From positions 1 through 64,000 of the forward strand of contig CAYWKV010000002.1 in NCBI GenBank assembly GCA_964458835.1: 64,000 nucleotides of DNA, written 5' to 3'. Positions 53,524-61,970 of the stretch are shown in pieces. Each line of letters opens with the position of its first letter. Positions within the stretch are counted from its first letter, which is position 1. A model generated the notes under the pieces. The model searched no databases, was not told the origin of the DNA, and worked only from the letters and a program-made list of their open reading frames with translations. The stretch comes from JAHJQQ01 sp964458835. Lineage in GTDB: Bacteria > Pseudomonadota > Gammaproteobacteria > Thiohalobacterales > Thiohalobacteraceae. The position numbers and the translations under genes were made by a program.

Positions 53524-55827
53524 ATGAGCAAGAATCTGGTCATCGTCGAATCTCCCGCCAAGGCCAAGACCATCAAGAAATACCTGGGCAAGGATTTCGA
53601 GGTGATGGCCTCCTACGGCCACGTGCGCGACCTGGTCCCGAAGGGCGGCGCGGTCGACCCCGACCACGATTTCGCGATGCGCTACGAGCTCATCGACAAG
53701 AACGCCAGGCACGTCGACAGCATCACCAAGGCCATGAAGAAGGCGGACGCCCTCTACCTCGCGACCGACCCGGACCGCGAGGGCGAGGCGATCTCCTGGC
53801 ACCTCTACGAAATCCTGCAGCAGAAGAAGCTGCTCAAGGACAAGCCCGTGCACCGGGTGGTGTTCCACGAAATCACCAAGCGCGCCATCAACGAGGCCGT
53901 CGAACATCCGCGCGATCTGTCCATGGACCTGGTCAACGCCCAGCAGGCCCGCCGCGCGCTCGATTATCTGGTCGGCTTCAATCTGTCGCCGCTGCTGTGG
54001 AAGAAGGTGCGGCGCGGCCTGTCGGCGGGGCGCGTGCAGAGCCCGGCCCTGCGCATGATCGTCGAGCGCGAGGAGGAGATCGAGGCCTTCAAGCCACGCG
54101 AATACTGGACCATCGAGGCCGATCTGGAGAAGGACGGCCAGGGCTTCGTCGCCAAGCTCACCGAACTGCACGGCAAGAAAATCACCCAGTTCTCCGTCAC
54201 GCAGAAGGACCCCGCGCACGCCATCGAGCGCGAGCTGAGCGCGGCGGCAAACGGCAGGCTCACGGTCGGCGCCGTCGAGAAGAAGCAGCGCAAGCGCAAC
54301 CCCTCGGCGCCGTTTACCACCTCGACCCTGCAGCAGGAGGCCTCGCGCAAGCTCGGCTTCTCCGCGAGCCGCACCATGCGGGTGGCGCAGCAGCTGTACG
54401 AAGGCATCGATATCGGCGCCGGCGCCGTCGGTCTCATTACCTACATGCGCACCGACTCCGTCAATCTCGCCAACGAGGCGGTCGACGAGATCCGCGCCCT
54501 GATCGCCGCGCGCTACGGCAAGGAGAACCTGCCGCACGAGCCCCGGGTCTTCAAGACCAAGGCGAAGAACGCGCAGGAGGCCCACGAGGCCATCCGCCCG
54601 ACCGCCGCGGCTCAGGTGCCCGAGGCGCTCAAGGATTTCCTGACGGCCGACCAGTACAAACTCTACGACCTGGTCTGGAAGCGCACCGTCGCCTGCCAGA
54701 TGATCCACGCGACCATCGATACCGTCGGCGTCGACTTCGAATGCGGCACCGGCAACCTGCTGCGCGCCACCGGCTCCACCGTGGCCAACCCGGGCTTCAT
54801 GGCCGTGTATCAGGAGAGCATCGACGATGCCAAGGGCGAGGGCGAGGACCGCCTGCTGCCGCCGATGAAAGCCGGCGACGTCGTCGCACTGCTCAAGGTC
54901 CGTCCGGAACAGCACTTCACCGAGCCACCGCCGCGCTATACCGAGGCGAGCCTGGTGAAGACGCTCGAGGAACACGGTATCGGCCGCCCCTCGACCTATG
55001 CGAGCATCATCTCCACCCTGATCGCACGCGACTACGTCACGCTCGAGAAGCGCCGCTTCCAGCCTACCGACGTCGGCCGCGTGGTCAGCAAGTTCCTCAC
55101 CCGGCACTTCACGCAATACGTCGATTACGCCTTCACTGCCACGCTGGAGGACGATCTGGACGAGATCGCACGCGGCGAGCGCGACTGGATCCCGCTGATG
55201 AAGAACTTCTGGGAACCGTTCAGCCGGCTGGTCGAAGAGAAGGAGACCAGTGTATCGCGCCAGGACGTGACGACCGAGGCGCTCGACGAGGCGTGTCCCA
55301 AGTGCGGCAAGCCACTCAACATCCGCCTCGGCCGGCGCGGACGCTTCATCGGCTGCAGCGGCTACCCGGAATGCGATTACACGCGCAACCTGGAGGACGA
55401 TCAGGGCAGCGCCGAACCCGAAAAGGTGGAGGGCCGCCAATGCCCCGAGTGCGGCTCCGACCTGATCATCCGGCACGGCCGTTACGGCAAGTTCATCGGC
55501 TGCAGCGGCTATCCGAACTGCCGCCACATCGAGCCGCTGGAACAACCGTCCGACACCGGCGTCACCTGCCCGGAATGCAAACAGGGCACGATGCTCAAGC
55601 GCAAATCACGCGCGGGCAAGGTCTTTTATTCGTGCTCGTCCTATCCGGAATGCAAATATGCGGTGTGGAACGAGCCGATCGCCGAATCCTGCCCGGACTG
55701 CGGCTGGCCGATCCTCACGTTGAAGACCACCAAGCGCAAGGGCACGGAGAAGGTCTGTCCGCAGAAGGACTGCGGCTTCAGCGAGCCTTACGAGGCCGGC
55801 GAGACCGCCGGGGCCGACGACGCCTGA
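53524..55827 (+). CDS. topA: DNA topoisomerase I
   Basis: A 767-residue type IA topoisomerase that relaxes negative supercoils. The Toprim domain (MSKNLVIVESPAKAKTIKKY, LATDPDREGEAISW) is followed by the catalytic core with Tyr307 in LITYMRTDS. At the C-terminus are four zinc-ribbon modules, seen as Cys pairs (CPKCGKP, CPECGSD, CPECKQG, CPDCGWP). Its gene is preceded by a 136-base spacer. Confidence 0.97.
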   Translation: MSKNLVIVESPAKAKTIKKYLGKDFEVMASYGHVRDLVPKGGAVDPDHDFAMRYELIDKNARHVDSITKAMKKADALYLATDPDREGEAISWHLYEILQQKKLLKDKPVHRVVFHEITKRAINEAVEHPRDLSMDLVNAQQARRALDYLVGFNLSPLLWKKVRRGLSAGRVQSPALRMIVEREEEIEAFKPREYWTIEADLEKDGQGFVAKLTELHGKKITQFSVTQKDPAHAIERELSAAANGRLTVGAVEKKQRKRNPSAPFTTSTLQQEASRKLGFSASRTMRVAQQLYEGIDIGAGAVGLITYMRTDSVNLANEAVDEIRALIAARYGKENLPHEPRVFKTKAKNAQEAHEAIRPTAAAQVPEALKDFLTADQYKLYDLVWKRTVACQMIHATIDTVGVDFECGTGNLLRATGSTVANPGFMAVYQESIDDAKGEGEDRLLPPMKAGDVVALLKVRPEQHFTEPPPRYTEASLVKTLEEHGIGRPSTYASIISTLIARDYVTLEKRRFQPTDVGRVVSKFLTRHFTQYVDYAFTATLEDDLDEIARGERDWIPLMKNFWEPFSRLVEEKETSVSRQDVTTEALDEACPKCGKPLNIRLGRRGRFIGCSGYPECDYTRNLEDDQGSAEPEKVEGRQCPECGSDLIIRHGRYGKFIGCSGYPNCRHIEPLEQPSDTGVTCPECKQGTMLKRKSRAGKVFYSCSSYPECKYAVWNEPIAESCPDCGWPILTLKTTKRKGTEKVCPQKDCGFSEPYEAGETAGADDA

Positions 55828-55831
55828 TCCC

Positions 55832-56407
55832 GTGGCCCTGCCCGCCCCGTCGCAACCCTGGAAACTCCGGCTGGCCGTGCGTTGGCTTCGTGCCGGCGGC
55901 GTCATCGCCTATCCGCCCGAGGCCGTCTACGGGCTGGGTTGCGATCCGCTCGACGGCCACGCGGTCCAGCGCATCCTCGACATCAAGCGCCGGCCGCTCG
56001 CCGCCGGACTCATCCTGATCGCCGCCGACTTCTCCCAGGTGGAGGATTTCCTGCTGCCGCTGCCGCCGGCCCTGCGCAGGCGTGTGTTCGCAACCTGGCC
56101 CGGACCGGTCACCTGGCTGCTGCCGTGCCGGCCCGACGTGCCGGTCTGGCTGCGCGGCCGCCACGACGCGCTGGCGGTGCGCGTGACCGCCCATCCCGCC
56201 GCGGCCGCCCTGTGCGCCCGCTTCGGCGGCGCCCTGGTCTCCACCAGCGCCAATCCGCGCGGCCGGAAACCCGCCCGCACACCGCTGCAGGTCCGCCGCT
56301 ACTTCGGCGCTGCCGTCGATCATGTGCTGACGGCCCCGCTGGGCGGGCAGGCCAGGCCGAGCGAGATCCGCGACGGGCGGACCCTCGCCGTCGTCAGGGC
56401 CGGATAA
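55832..56407 (+). CDS. tsaC: Threonylcarbamoyl-AMP synthase (TsaC/YrdC)
   Basis: A 191-residue enzyme making threonylcarbamoyl-AMP for the t6A tRNA modification. YrdC signature: GGVIAYPPEAVYGLGCDP with the substrate loop IKRRPLAAGLILIA, then GPVTWLLP and LVSTSANPRGRKPA. The GTG at 55832 is the best start, 4 bases after topA; the two are probably co-transcribed. Confidence 0.93.
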   Translation: MALPAPSQPWKLRLAVRWLRAGGVIAYPPEAVYGLGCDPLDGHAVQRILDIKRRPLAAGLILIAADFSQVEDFLLPLPPALRRRVFATWPGPVTWLLPCRPDVPVWLRGRHDALAVRVTAHPAAAALCARFGGALVSTSANPRGRKPARTPLQVRRYFGAAVDHVLTAPLGGQARPSEIRDGRTLAVVRAG

Positions 56408-56554
56408 GCCGCCCTGCCTCTCCAGCCTGGCACAGCTCCTGCATTCCCGCAGCCCGGGCGCTACCGATGTCAGCGCCCCGACGCTTGGCTTTCGGCCGCA
56501 TGACAACAGCCGCATGCCGTCAGGGAGGGCTGGACGCTGCGGAAAGGGACAACC

Positions 56555-57595
56555 ATGAGCAGGCAATATCCGGAATCCCCCCCTCAGGCGGCAGAATACA
56601 TCCGCCTGGCCCTGCCGCTGATGGCGCGCAACGGCATCCCGGCGACCCCGCGCCATTACACCGTCTGGTACGACTACGTCAGCGGGCGCAACCCGGCGCT
56701 CAAGGACTCGATCGACCGCGCCCTCGCGGAAGATCGCAGCCTCACGGCCGAGCTCAGCGACGAACTCTACGACGCGTATTTCCGCAACAGCGAAGAGAAA
56801 CTCATCGAGCAGACGCGTGCCGAGGTGCGCACGCTGGTGTCGGCCGTCCTGCAGCGGCTGGCGGATTCCGGAGGCCAGGCGGACCACTACGGCGCTGTCC
56901 TCGAGTCCTACCACGAGCGCCTGACCCGGGATCTCGACCGCGACGCGTTCCGGCGCCTGCTGAACGACTTCACCGTGGAAACACGCGCCATGCTCGAGGC
57001 CAACCGCCGGCTGGAACAGCAGCTCCGGACGACCAACGACGAGCTCGACGAGTTGCGGCAACAGCTGGAGACCGCCCGCCAGGAGGCCAGCACCGATGCG
57101 CTGACCGCCCTCGCCAACCGGAAGGCCTTCGATGCCGCGCTGGAGGAACGCTGCGCGGCCACCGCCCCGGGGCACGGGCTTTGCCTGATCATGGCGGACA
57201 TCGATCACTTCAAGCGTTTCAACGACAGTCACGGACACCTGATCGGCGACAAGCTGCTGCGCTTCGTGGCCAACATCCTCAGGGAGTCGGTCAAGGGCCA
57301 GGATCTGGTGGCACGCTTCGGCGGTGAGGAATTCGCGATCCTGTTGCCCGACACGCCGCCGCGCGGCGCCCTGGCGGTGGCGGAGACGCTGCGCGCCCGG
57401 GTCCAGGGCCAGAAACTGCGCCGGACCGACAACCAGCGTTCCCTCGGCGGCGTGACGCTGTCGCTGGGTGTCGCCTGCTTCCGGGCCGGCGAAACGGCCG
57501 ACGCCTTCGTCGCCCGCGCCGATGCGGCGCTCTACCAGTCCAAGCGGCTCGGCCGCAACCGGGTCACTCCCGAGACGCAACTCCCCGCCGCCTGA
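56555..57595 (+). CDS. Diguanylate cyclase (GGDEF)
   Basis: A 346-residue cytosolic diguanylate cyclase. The N-terminal helical domain (about residues 1-120) resembles the sensor region found in other bacterial GGDEF proteins, followed by a coiled coil (TARQEASTDALTALANRKAF). The active-site loop reads RFGGEEFAIL (about residue 256), so it should be active in making c-di-GMP. Five residues before it the inhibitory RxxD site is KGQD, so product feedback may be weak. No membrane segments. Confidence 0.92.
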   Translation: MSRQYPESPPQAAEYIRLALPLMARNGIPATPRHYTVWYDYVSGRNPALKDSIDRALAEDRSLTAELSDELYDAYFRNSEEKLIEQTRAEVRTLVSAVLQRLADSGGQADHYGAVLESYHERLTRDLDRDAFRRLLNDFTVETRAMLEANRRLEQQLRTTNDELDELRQQLETARQEASTDALTALANRKAFDAALEERCAATAPGHGLCLIMADIDHFKRFNDSHGHLIGDKLLRFVANILRESVKGQDLVARFGGEEFAILLPDTPPRGALAVAETLRARVQGQKLRRTDNQRSLGGVTLSLGVACFRAGETADAFVARADAALYQSKRLGRNRVTPETQLPAA

Positions 57596-57655
57596 CCGGC
57601 CGGCGCGCTGGTGTATCATCCGCGGCATTGCCCGTCCGCCCGGAGCCGCACCGCC

Positions 57656-58582
57656 ATGCAGGATATCGACACCGCCGCCGTCGAACGCTATCTGCGCGAT
57701 CTGCAGGACCGCATCTGCACGGCACTCGCCGGCCTCGACGGCCGGCCTTTCCGGGAAGACGCCTGGAGCCGCGCAGGCGGGGGCGGCGGTTGCTCGCGCG
57801 TCCTGGAGGACGGCGAACTCTTCGAGAAGGCCGGCATCAACTTCTCGAAGGTCTACGGGCCCGGGCTGCCGGCCTCGGCCACCGCCCACCGCCCGGAACT
57901 GGCCGGCCGCGATTTCGAGGCGCTCGGCGTATCGCTGGTCATCCACCCGCGCAATCCCTACATCCCCACCTCGCACGCCAATGTGCGGTTCTTCGTGGCC
58001 CGCAAACCCGGGGCCGAGCCGGTCTGGTGGTTCGGCGGCGGCTTCGATCTCACGCCGTACTACGGCTTCGAGGATGACGCCATCCACTGGCACCGCACGG
58101 CGCGGGCGGCCTGCGCGCCCTACGGCGACGATGTCTATCCGCGCTACAAGACATGGTGCGACGAATATTTCTTCCTCAGGCACCGCAACGAGCCGCGCGG
58201 CGTCGGCGGCCTGTTCTTCGACGACCTGAACGCCTGGGGCTTCGAACGCAGCTTCGCCTTCATGTGCAGCGTCGGCGACCATTATCTGCCGGCCTACCAG
58301 CCCATCGTGGAGCGCCGCCGCGCCCACCCCTATGCCGAACGTGAGCGCGAATTCCAGCTGTACCGGCGCGGCCGCTACGTGGAATTCAATCTGGTCTACG
58401 ACCGCGGCACGCTGTTCGGGCTGCAGTCGGGCGGACGCACCGAATCCATTCTCATGTCGCTGCCGCCCAGGGTCGCATGGCGCTACGACTGGCATCCCGC
58501 CCCGGGCACGGAGGAGGCGCGGCTGTATACCGACTTTCTGCGACCGCGCGACTGGCTGGACGAATCCAGCGGGCAGGCATGA
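57656..58582 (+). CDS. hemF: Oxygen-dependent coproporphyrinogen III oxidase
   Basis: A 308-residue aerobic HemF for haem synthesis, decarboxylating coproporphyrinogen III with O2. Family motifs: FEKAGINFSKVYG, HPRNPYIPTSHANVRFF, WWFGGGFDLTPYYGFEDDA and NLVYDRGTLFGLQSGGR. The stop overlaps the oxyR start by four bases (ATGA), so hemF and oxyR are a translationally coupled pair. Confidence 0.97.
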   Translation: MQDIDTAAVERYLRDLQDRICTALAGLDGRPFREDAWSRAGGGGGCSRVLEDGELFEKAGINFSKVYGPGLPASATAHRPELAGRDFEALGVSLVIHPRNPYIPTSHANVRFFVARKPGAEPVWWFGGGFDLTPYYGFEDDAIHWHRTARAACAPYGDDVYPRYKTWCDEYFFLRHRNEPRGVGGLFFDDLNAWGFERSFAFMCSVGDHYLPAYQPIVERRRAHPYAEREREFQLYRRGRYVEFNLVYDRGTLFGLQSGGRTESILMSLPPRVAWRYDWHPAPGTEEARLYTDFLRPRDWLDESSGQA

Positions 58583-59502
58583 CGCTCACCGAGCTGCGCT
58601 ACCTGGTCGCCCTGGCGCAGCAGCGCCACTTCGGCCGCGCGGCCGAGGCCTGTTTCGTCAGCCAGCCCACGCTGAGCGTGGCCATCAAGAAGCTGGAGTC
58701 CGAGCTGGGCGTGGAACTGTTCGAGCGACGCAGGCAGGAGGTGACGCTGACCGCCGCCGGAGAGCGCATCGTCCGACAGGCCGAGCGGGTACTGGAGGAG
58801 GCGGCGATCATCAAGGAACTGGCCGAGGAGGGCCGTGACCCGCTCAACGGCCCGCTGCGCGTCGGCGCCATCTATACCGTCGGCCCGTATCTCTTCCCGC
58901 ACCTGATCCCGGTGCTGCACGAGCGGGCACCGCACATGCCGCTCGTCATCGAGGAGAACTACACGGCGCGGCTCGCCGAGCGGCTCCGCCAGGGTGAACT
59001 GGACCTCATCGTCGTCGCGCTGCCGTTCGCCGAACAGGGCATCATCACCCTGCCCGTCTACGACGAGCCCTTCGTCGTGGTAATCCCCAGCGGTCATCCC
59101 TGGCAGGCGCGCGAGGCCATTCCCGCCGGGGCGCTCGCCGAGGAGAGCCTGCTGCTGCTCGGCCGCGGCCACTGCTTCCGGGATCAGGTGCTGGATGCCT
59201 GCCCGGCCTGCGCCCACCAGGGCGGCGCCGACCGCCTGGCACAGACCGTGGAAGGCACCTCGCTGGAAACCGTCCGCCACATGGTGGCGAGCGGTATGGG
59301 TATCACAGTCCTGCCGGCGACGGCGGCGGGCGCCGACCGCTACGCCCAGCGCCTGGTCGCGGTGCGGCGCTTCACGGCGCCGGAGCCGCAGCGGCGCATC
59401 GCCCTCGCCTGGCGCAAGAGCTTCCCGCGCCCCAAGGCCATCGAGGAAGTGCGTCAGGCGATCCTCGCCAGCCAACTCGGCGGCGTCCATCTCCTGGCGT
59501 GA
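58579..59502 (+). CDS. oxyR: Peroxide-sensing regulator OxyR
   Basis: A 307-residue LysR regulator activated by H2O2 through a disulfide. The N-terminal winged helix (MTLTELRYLVALAQQRHFGR) is typical, and the redox cysteines lie at C199 and C208 in GRGHCFRDQVLDACP, the exact E. coli numbering. Its gene directly precedes a consensus OxyR operator and a peroxide-detoxification operon. Confidence 0.95.
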   Translation: MTLTELRYLVALAQQRHFGRAAEACFVSQPTLSVAIKKLESELGVELFERRRQEVTLTAAGERIVRQAERVLEEAAIIKELAEEGRDPLNGPLRVGAIYTVGPYLFPHLIPVLHERAPHMPLVIEENYTARLAERLRQGELDLIVVALPFAEQGIITLPVYDEPFVVVIPSGHPWQAREAIPAGALAEESLLLLGRGHCFRDQVLDACPACAHQGGADRLAQTVEGTSLETVRHMVASGMGITVLPATAAGADRYAQRLVAVRRFTAPEPQRRIALAWRKSFPRPKAIEEVRQAILASQLGGVHLLA

Positions 59503-59515
59503 CCCCGCCGCATCG

Positions 59516-59552
59516 ATAGCTATTGGCTATTATAAATATCGTTATATTCAAT
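59516..59552. promoter_or_regulatory. OxyR operator for rubrerythrin operon
   Basis: ATAG-N7-CTAT-N7-ATCG-N7-CAAT, compared with the OxyR consensus ATAG-N7-CTAT-N7-ATAG-N7-CTAT. The first two elements are perfect, the last two each differ by one base. It ends about 68 bases before the rubrerythrin start, and the surrounding DNA is unusually AT-rich. Confidence 0.85.
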
Positions 59553-59620
59553 TAGATTAATCGTTCCTATCCCTCTAGTCTGTACCCGTCACAGACACAT
59601 TGGGTATTGGAGGGCAGGGC

Positions 59621-60103
59621 ATGAACCAGCAAGATTCCATCACCGTGAAGAACATCGAATCGGCCCTGGCGGGCGAATCGATGGCACACATCAAGTACCT
59701 CTACTTCGCCCGCATCTGCCGCGCGCGGGGCGACGAACAAACCGCCCGCGTGTTCGAGGCGACGGCGGCCCAGGAGGTGCAGCATGCGTTCGGCCATATG
59801 GATCTGCTGTTCCCGGCCGACCGGCTGACGCCGGCCAAGTGCCTGGAACTGGCGATCACCGGCGAGACCTACGAATACACCGAGATGTATCCGAGCTTCC
59901 GCCACATGGCGGAGCAGGAGCGCCGTGATGACGCCGTGCGCGAATTCGACGAGCAGATCGCCGAATCGAAGGAACACGCCGACCTGTTCCGGCAGGTGCT
60001 GGACAAGGCGGCCAAGCGCTTCGCGGCGCTCACCAAGGTGGAAGAACGCCACGCGAACCATTACCGTGAGGCGCTGGCCCGCCTCGACGACCAGCCCGCC
60101 TGA
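59621..60103 (+). CDS. Rubrerythrin without rubredoxin domain
   Basis: A 160-residue diiron rubrerythrin-like peroxidase. The four-helix-bundle iron ligands are in GESMAHIKYLYFA, TAAQEVQHAFGH, GETYEYTEMYP and VEERHANHY. The usual C-terminal rubredoxin domain is absent, and a separate rubredoxin gene follows 33 bases later. The start follows GGAGGG. It reduces H2O2 using electrons from rubredoxin. Confidence 0.93.
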   Translation: MNQQDSITVKNIESALAGESMAHIKYLYFARICRARGDEQTARVFEATAAQEVQHAFGHMDLLFPADRLTPAKCLELAITGETYEYTEMYPSFRHMAEQERRDDAVREFDEQIAESKEHADLFRQVLDKAAKRFAALTKVEERHANHYREALARLDDQPA

Positions 60104-60136
60104 CGGCCAAACCTACAGCTGACAGAGGTGAATGAC

Positions 60137-60304
60137 ATGAAAAAATGGCAATGCGTGGTGTGCGGATTCATTTATGACGAGGCCGAGGGCCTGCCGAGCG
60201 AGGGCATCGCGGCGGGCACCCGCTGGGAGGACGTCCCGGAAGACTGGGAGTGTCCGGACTGCGGCGTCAGCAAGGCCGACTTTGAAATGGTCGAAATGGC
60301 ATGA
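60137..60304 (+). CDS. Rubredoxin
   Basis: A 55-residue rubredoxin with the two iron-binding pairs C6-C9 (WQCVVCGFIYDEAEG) and C39-C42 (ECPDCGVSKADFE). It carries electrons from the reductase to rubrerythrin. The stop overlaps the start of the reductase by four bases (ATGA). Confidence 0.97.
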   Translation: MKKWQCVVCGFIYDEAEGLPSEGIAAGTRWEDVPEDWECPDCGVSKADFEMVEMA

Positions 60305-61476
60305 CCGGCGCCGCGGGCGAGATGGAGCGGCCAGTGGTCATCGTCGGCTCGGGGCTCGCGGGCTATACCGTCGCCCGCGAGTTCCGCAAGCTCGATACCG
60401 CGACGCCGCTCGTCATCGTCACCCGCGATGGGGGCGACTCCTATTCCAAGCCGATGCTCTCCAACGCCCTGGCCCAGGGCAAGGACGCAGCGCAGCTGGT
60501 CAACGCCGACCGCGCCCGGATGGCGAGCCAACTGAATGCCACCATACACGCCGATACCGCGGTCACGGGGATCGATCCCGCGGCATCCAGATTGAGATTG
60601 ATGTCGTCGCAGAGCGACATCGCCTACCGCGACCTGGTGCTGGCGGTCGGTGCGGACCCCATCCGGCTGCCCATCGAGGGTGATGGTGCAGCCGACGTGC
60701 TGTCGATCAACGATCTTGCCGACTACGCCGTGTTCCGGGCGCGCCTGGACGGCAAGCGCTCGGTCCTGATCCTCGGGGCCGGCCTGATCGGCTGCGAGTT
60801 CGCCAATGATCTGTTCAGCCGGGGTTACCGGGTGGCACTGGTCGACATGGCCGATCAAGCACTCGGCCGCCTCGTCACGCCGGGACTCGGTACTGCGCTG
60901 CGGACGGCCTTCGCGTCCGCCGGTGTGGACTGGCGGCTGGGCCGCTCGGTGCGGCGCATCGACCGCGCGGACTCCGGCTTCCGGGTCACTCTGTCCGATG
61001 GCGAAACGCTGGCCGCGGACCTGGTGCTGTCGGCCATCGGACTGCGGCCGCGCCTGGAACTCGCGCAGGCGGCGGGACTGGCGACCGGGCGCGGTATCCG
61101 TGTGAACCGCCATCTGCAGACCAGCGTGGAGCACATCTATGCGCTTGGAGATTGCGCGGAGGTCGACGGCCTGGTGCTGCCCTTCGTCATGCCCCTCATG
61201 CACGCGGCGCGCGCCTTGGCGAAAACCCTGGCGGGGCAGCCGGCCACGGTCAGCTACCCGGCCATGCCCGTCGTCGTGAAGACGCCCGCCTATCCGGTTG
61301 CGGTGGCCCCGCCGGCGGCGGGTGCGGCGGGGGCCTGGACGGAAACCGCGACGGCCGACGGCGCCCGCGCCCTGTTCCACGGCCCCGGGGGCGAGCTGCT
61401 CGGCTTCGCGCTGGGCGGTGCCGCCACGGCGGAGAAACAGGCGCTGACCCCGCAACTGCCGCCGGTACTCGCCTGA
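60301..61476 (+). CDS. NAD(P)H-rubredoxin reductase (FAD)
   Basis: A 391-residue FAD-dependent pyridine nucleotide-disulfide-type reductase. FAD motif VIVGSGLAGYTVAREFRKL at the N-terminus, NAD(P) motif VLILGAGLIGCEFAND near residue 155-170, and the second FAD motif HIYALGDCAEVDG. A C-terminal extension is present, as in rubredoxin reductases of this group. It overlaps the rubredoxin gene, and the three genes form one OxyR-linked peroxide operon. Confidence 0.92.
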   Translation: MTGAAGEMERPVVIVGSGLAGYTVAREFRKLDTATPLVIVTRDGGDSYSKPMLSNALAQGKDAAQLVNADRARMASQLNATIHADTAVTGIDPAASRLRLMSSQSDIAYRDLVLAVGADPIRLPIEGDGAADVLSINDLADYAVFRARLDGKRSVLILGAGLIGCEFANDLFSRGYRVALVDMADQALGRLVTPGLGTALRTAFASAGVDWRLGRSVRRIDRADSGFRVTLSDGETLAADLVLSAIGLRPRLELAQAAGLATGRGIRVNRHLQTSVEHIYALGDCAEVDGLVLPFVMPLMHAARALAKTLAGQPATVSYPAMPVVVKTPAYPVAVAPPAAGAAGAWTETATADGARALFHGPGGELLGFALGGAATAEKQALTPQLPPVLA

Positions 61477-61481
61477 TGGAC

Positions 61482-61509
61482 AAAAAAAACCCCGCTTGTT
61501 CAGCGGGGT
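61482..61509 (-). terminator. Terminator of the minus-strand RNA
   Basis: On the minus strand ACCCCGC-TGAACAA-GCGGGGT is followed by eight U (bases 61482-61489). The A-run is on the plus strand, so it does not terminate the rubredoxin reductase operon efficiently. Confidence 0.9.
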
Positions 61510-61798
61510 GAAAAACGCTTTTCAGCGTCGGAGGAGTCGATCGGAACCACCACATGAGTCACCTGTGGCATGAGCCCGCTGGAACGAACCAGCCAACTCA
61601 TCTGTATGGACCGCGCGACACTTCAGGAGTTCCGGCTAGCGGTACTACGCACCATGTCGTCAGCGGCCCGGCTCAGTCCGATATTTTTGGGTTCGATCCC
61701 GCTCGGACTCATGCCACAGGGGACTGTGTCGCCTTCCCTGTCCCGGTGAGGTCAGCGGCGTGGTTCCGCGTTCCTTGAATGACCCACGCCGCCCTCGG
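61482..61798 (-). ncRNA. Candidate structured small RNA
   Basis: About 317 bases of minus strand with several perfect stems: 61755-61763 with 61784-61792 (GCGGCGTGG/CCACGCCGC, 20-base loop holding two GGA), 61562-61574 with 61708-61720 (13 bp), 61675-61681 with 61703-61709 (enclosing a GGG/CCC hairpin), and 61578-61582 with 61589-61593. It ends with the terminator at 61482-61509. GGA occurs seven times, as in CsrA-binding RNAs, but this is not proof. No match to tmRNA, 6S, SRP or RNase P RNA was recognised. The family is unknown. Confidence 0.5.
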
Positions 61799-61807
61799 TT
61801 TATTCCG

Positions 61808-61825
61808 TAGCATTCCACATGCCAA
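61808..61825 (-). promoter_or_regulatory. Sigma54-like -24/-12 promoter
   Basis: Minus strand TTGGCATGTGGAATGCTA: the invariant GG-N10-GC is present and it matches TTGGCA-N6-TTGC-type consensus with few mismatches. The expected start (61798) is just before the first RNA stem. Prediction only. Confidence 0.35.
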
Positions 61826-61970
61826 CTCAAAACCAGGCAGCAACACACTGACAAATAAATAACATTACCCAGCTGCCCGGCGGACGCCGGGACTGCCATG
61901 CGCTGCCGTCGCGCCCCTCTGTCAGTCTGGCGTCAGAAAGTGACGGAATGATGTCGCCCCCGACGGACTC

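Larger units (their letters stand above)
61477..61970. other. 494-bp spacer with structured RNA candidate
   Basis: No protein gene. It holds a minus-strand terminator (61482-61509), multiple perfect inverted repeats and a sigma54-like promoter, listed separately. The part 61826-61970 is AT-richer and shows nothing I can name. Confidence 0.75.

Noticed and set aside
53308..55545. A 745-codon minus-strand frame across topA
   Set aside because: Antisense shadow of topA and smg; no start signal, composition like reverse translation of topA.
61675..61724. tRNA gene suggested by GGGTTCGATCCC
   Set aside because: The T-loop-like motif sits inside a longer inverted repeat, and no acceptor, D-arm or anticodon arm can be built around it.
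61482..61798. tmRNA, 6S RNA, SRP RNA or RNase P RNA
   Set aside because: None of the conserved 5' or core motifs of these families was found; a CAGTCCCCTG stretch recalls 6S RNA but the surrounding structure does not.
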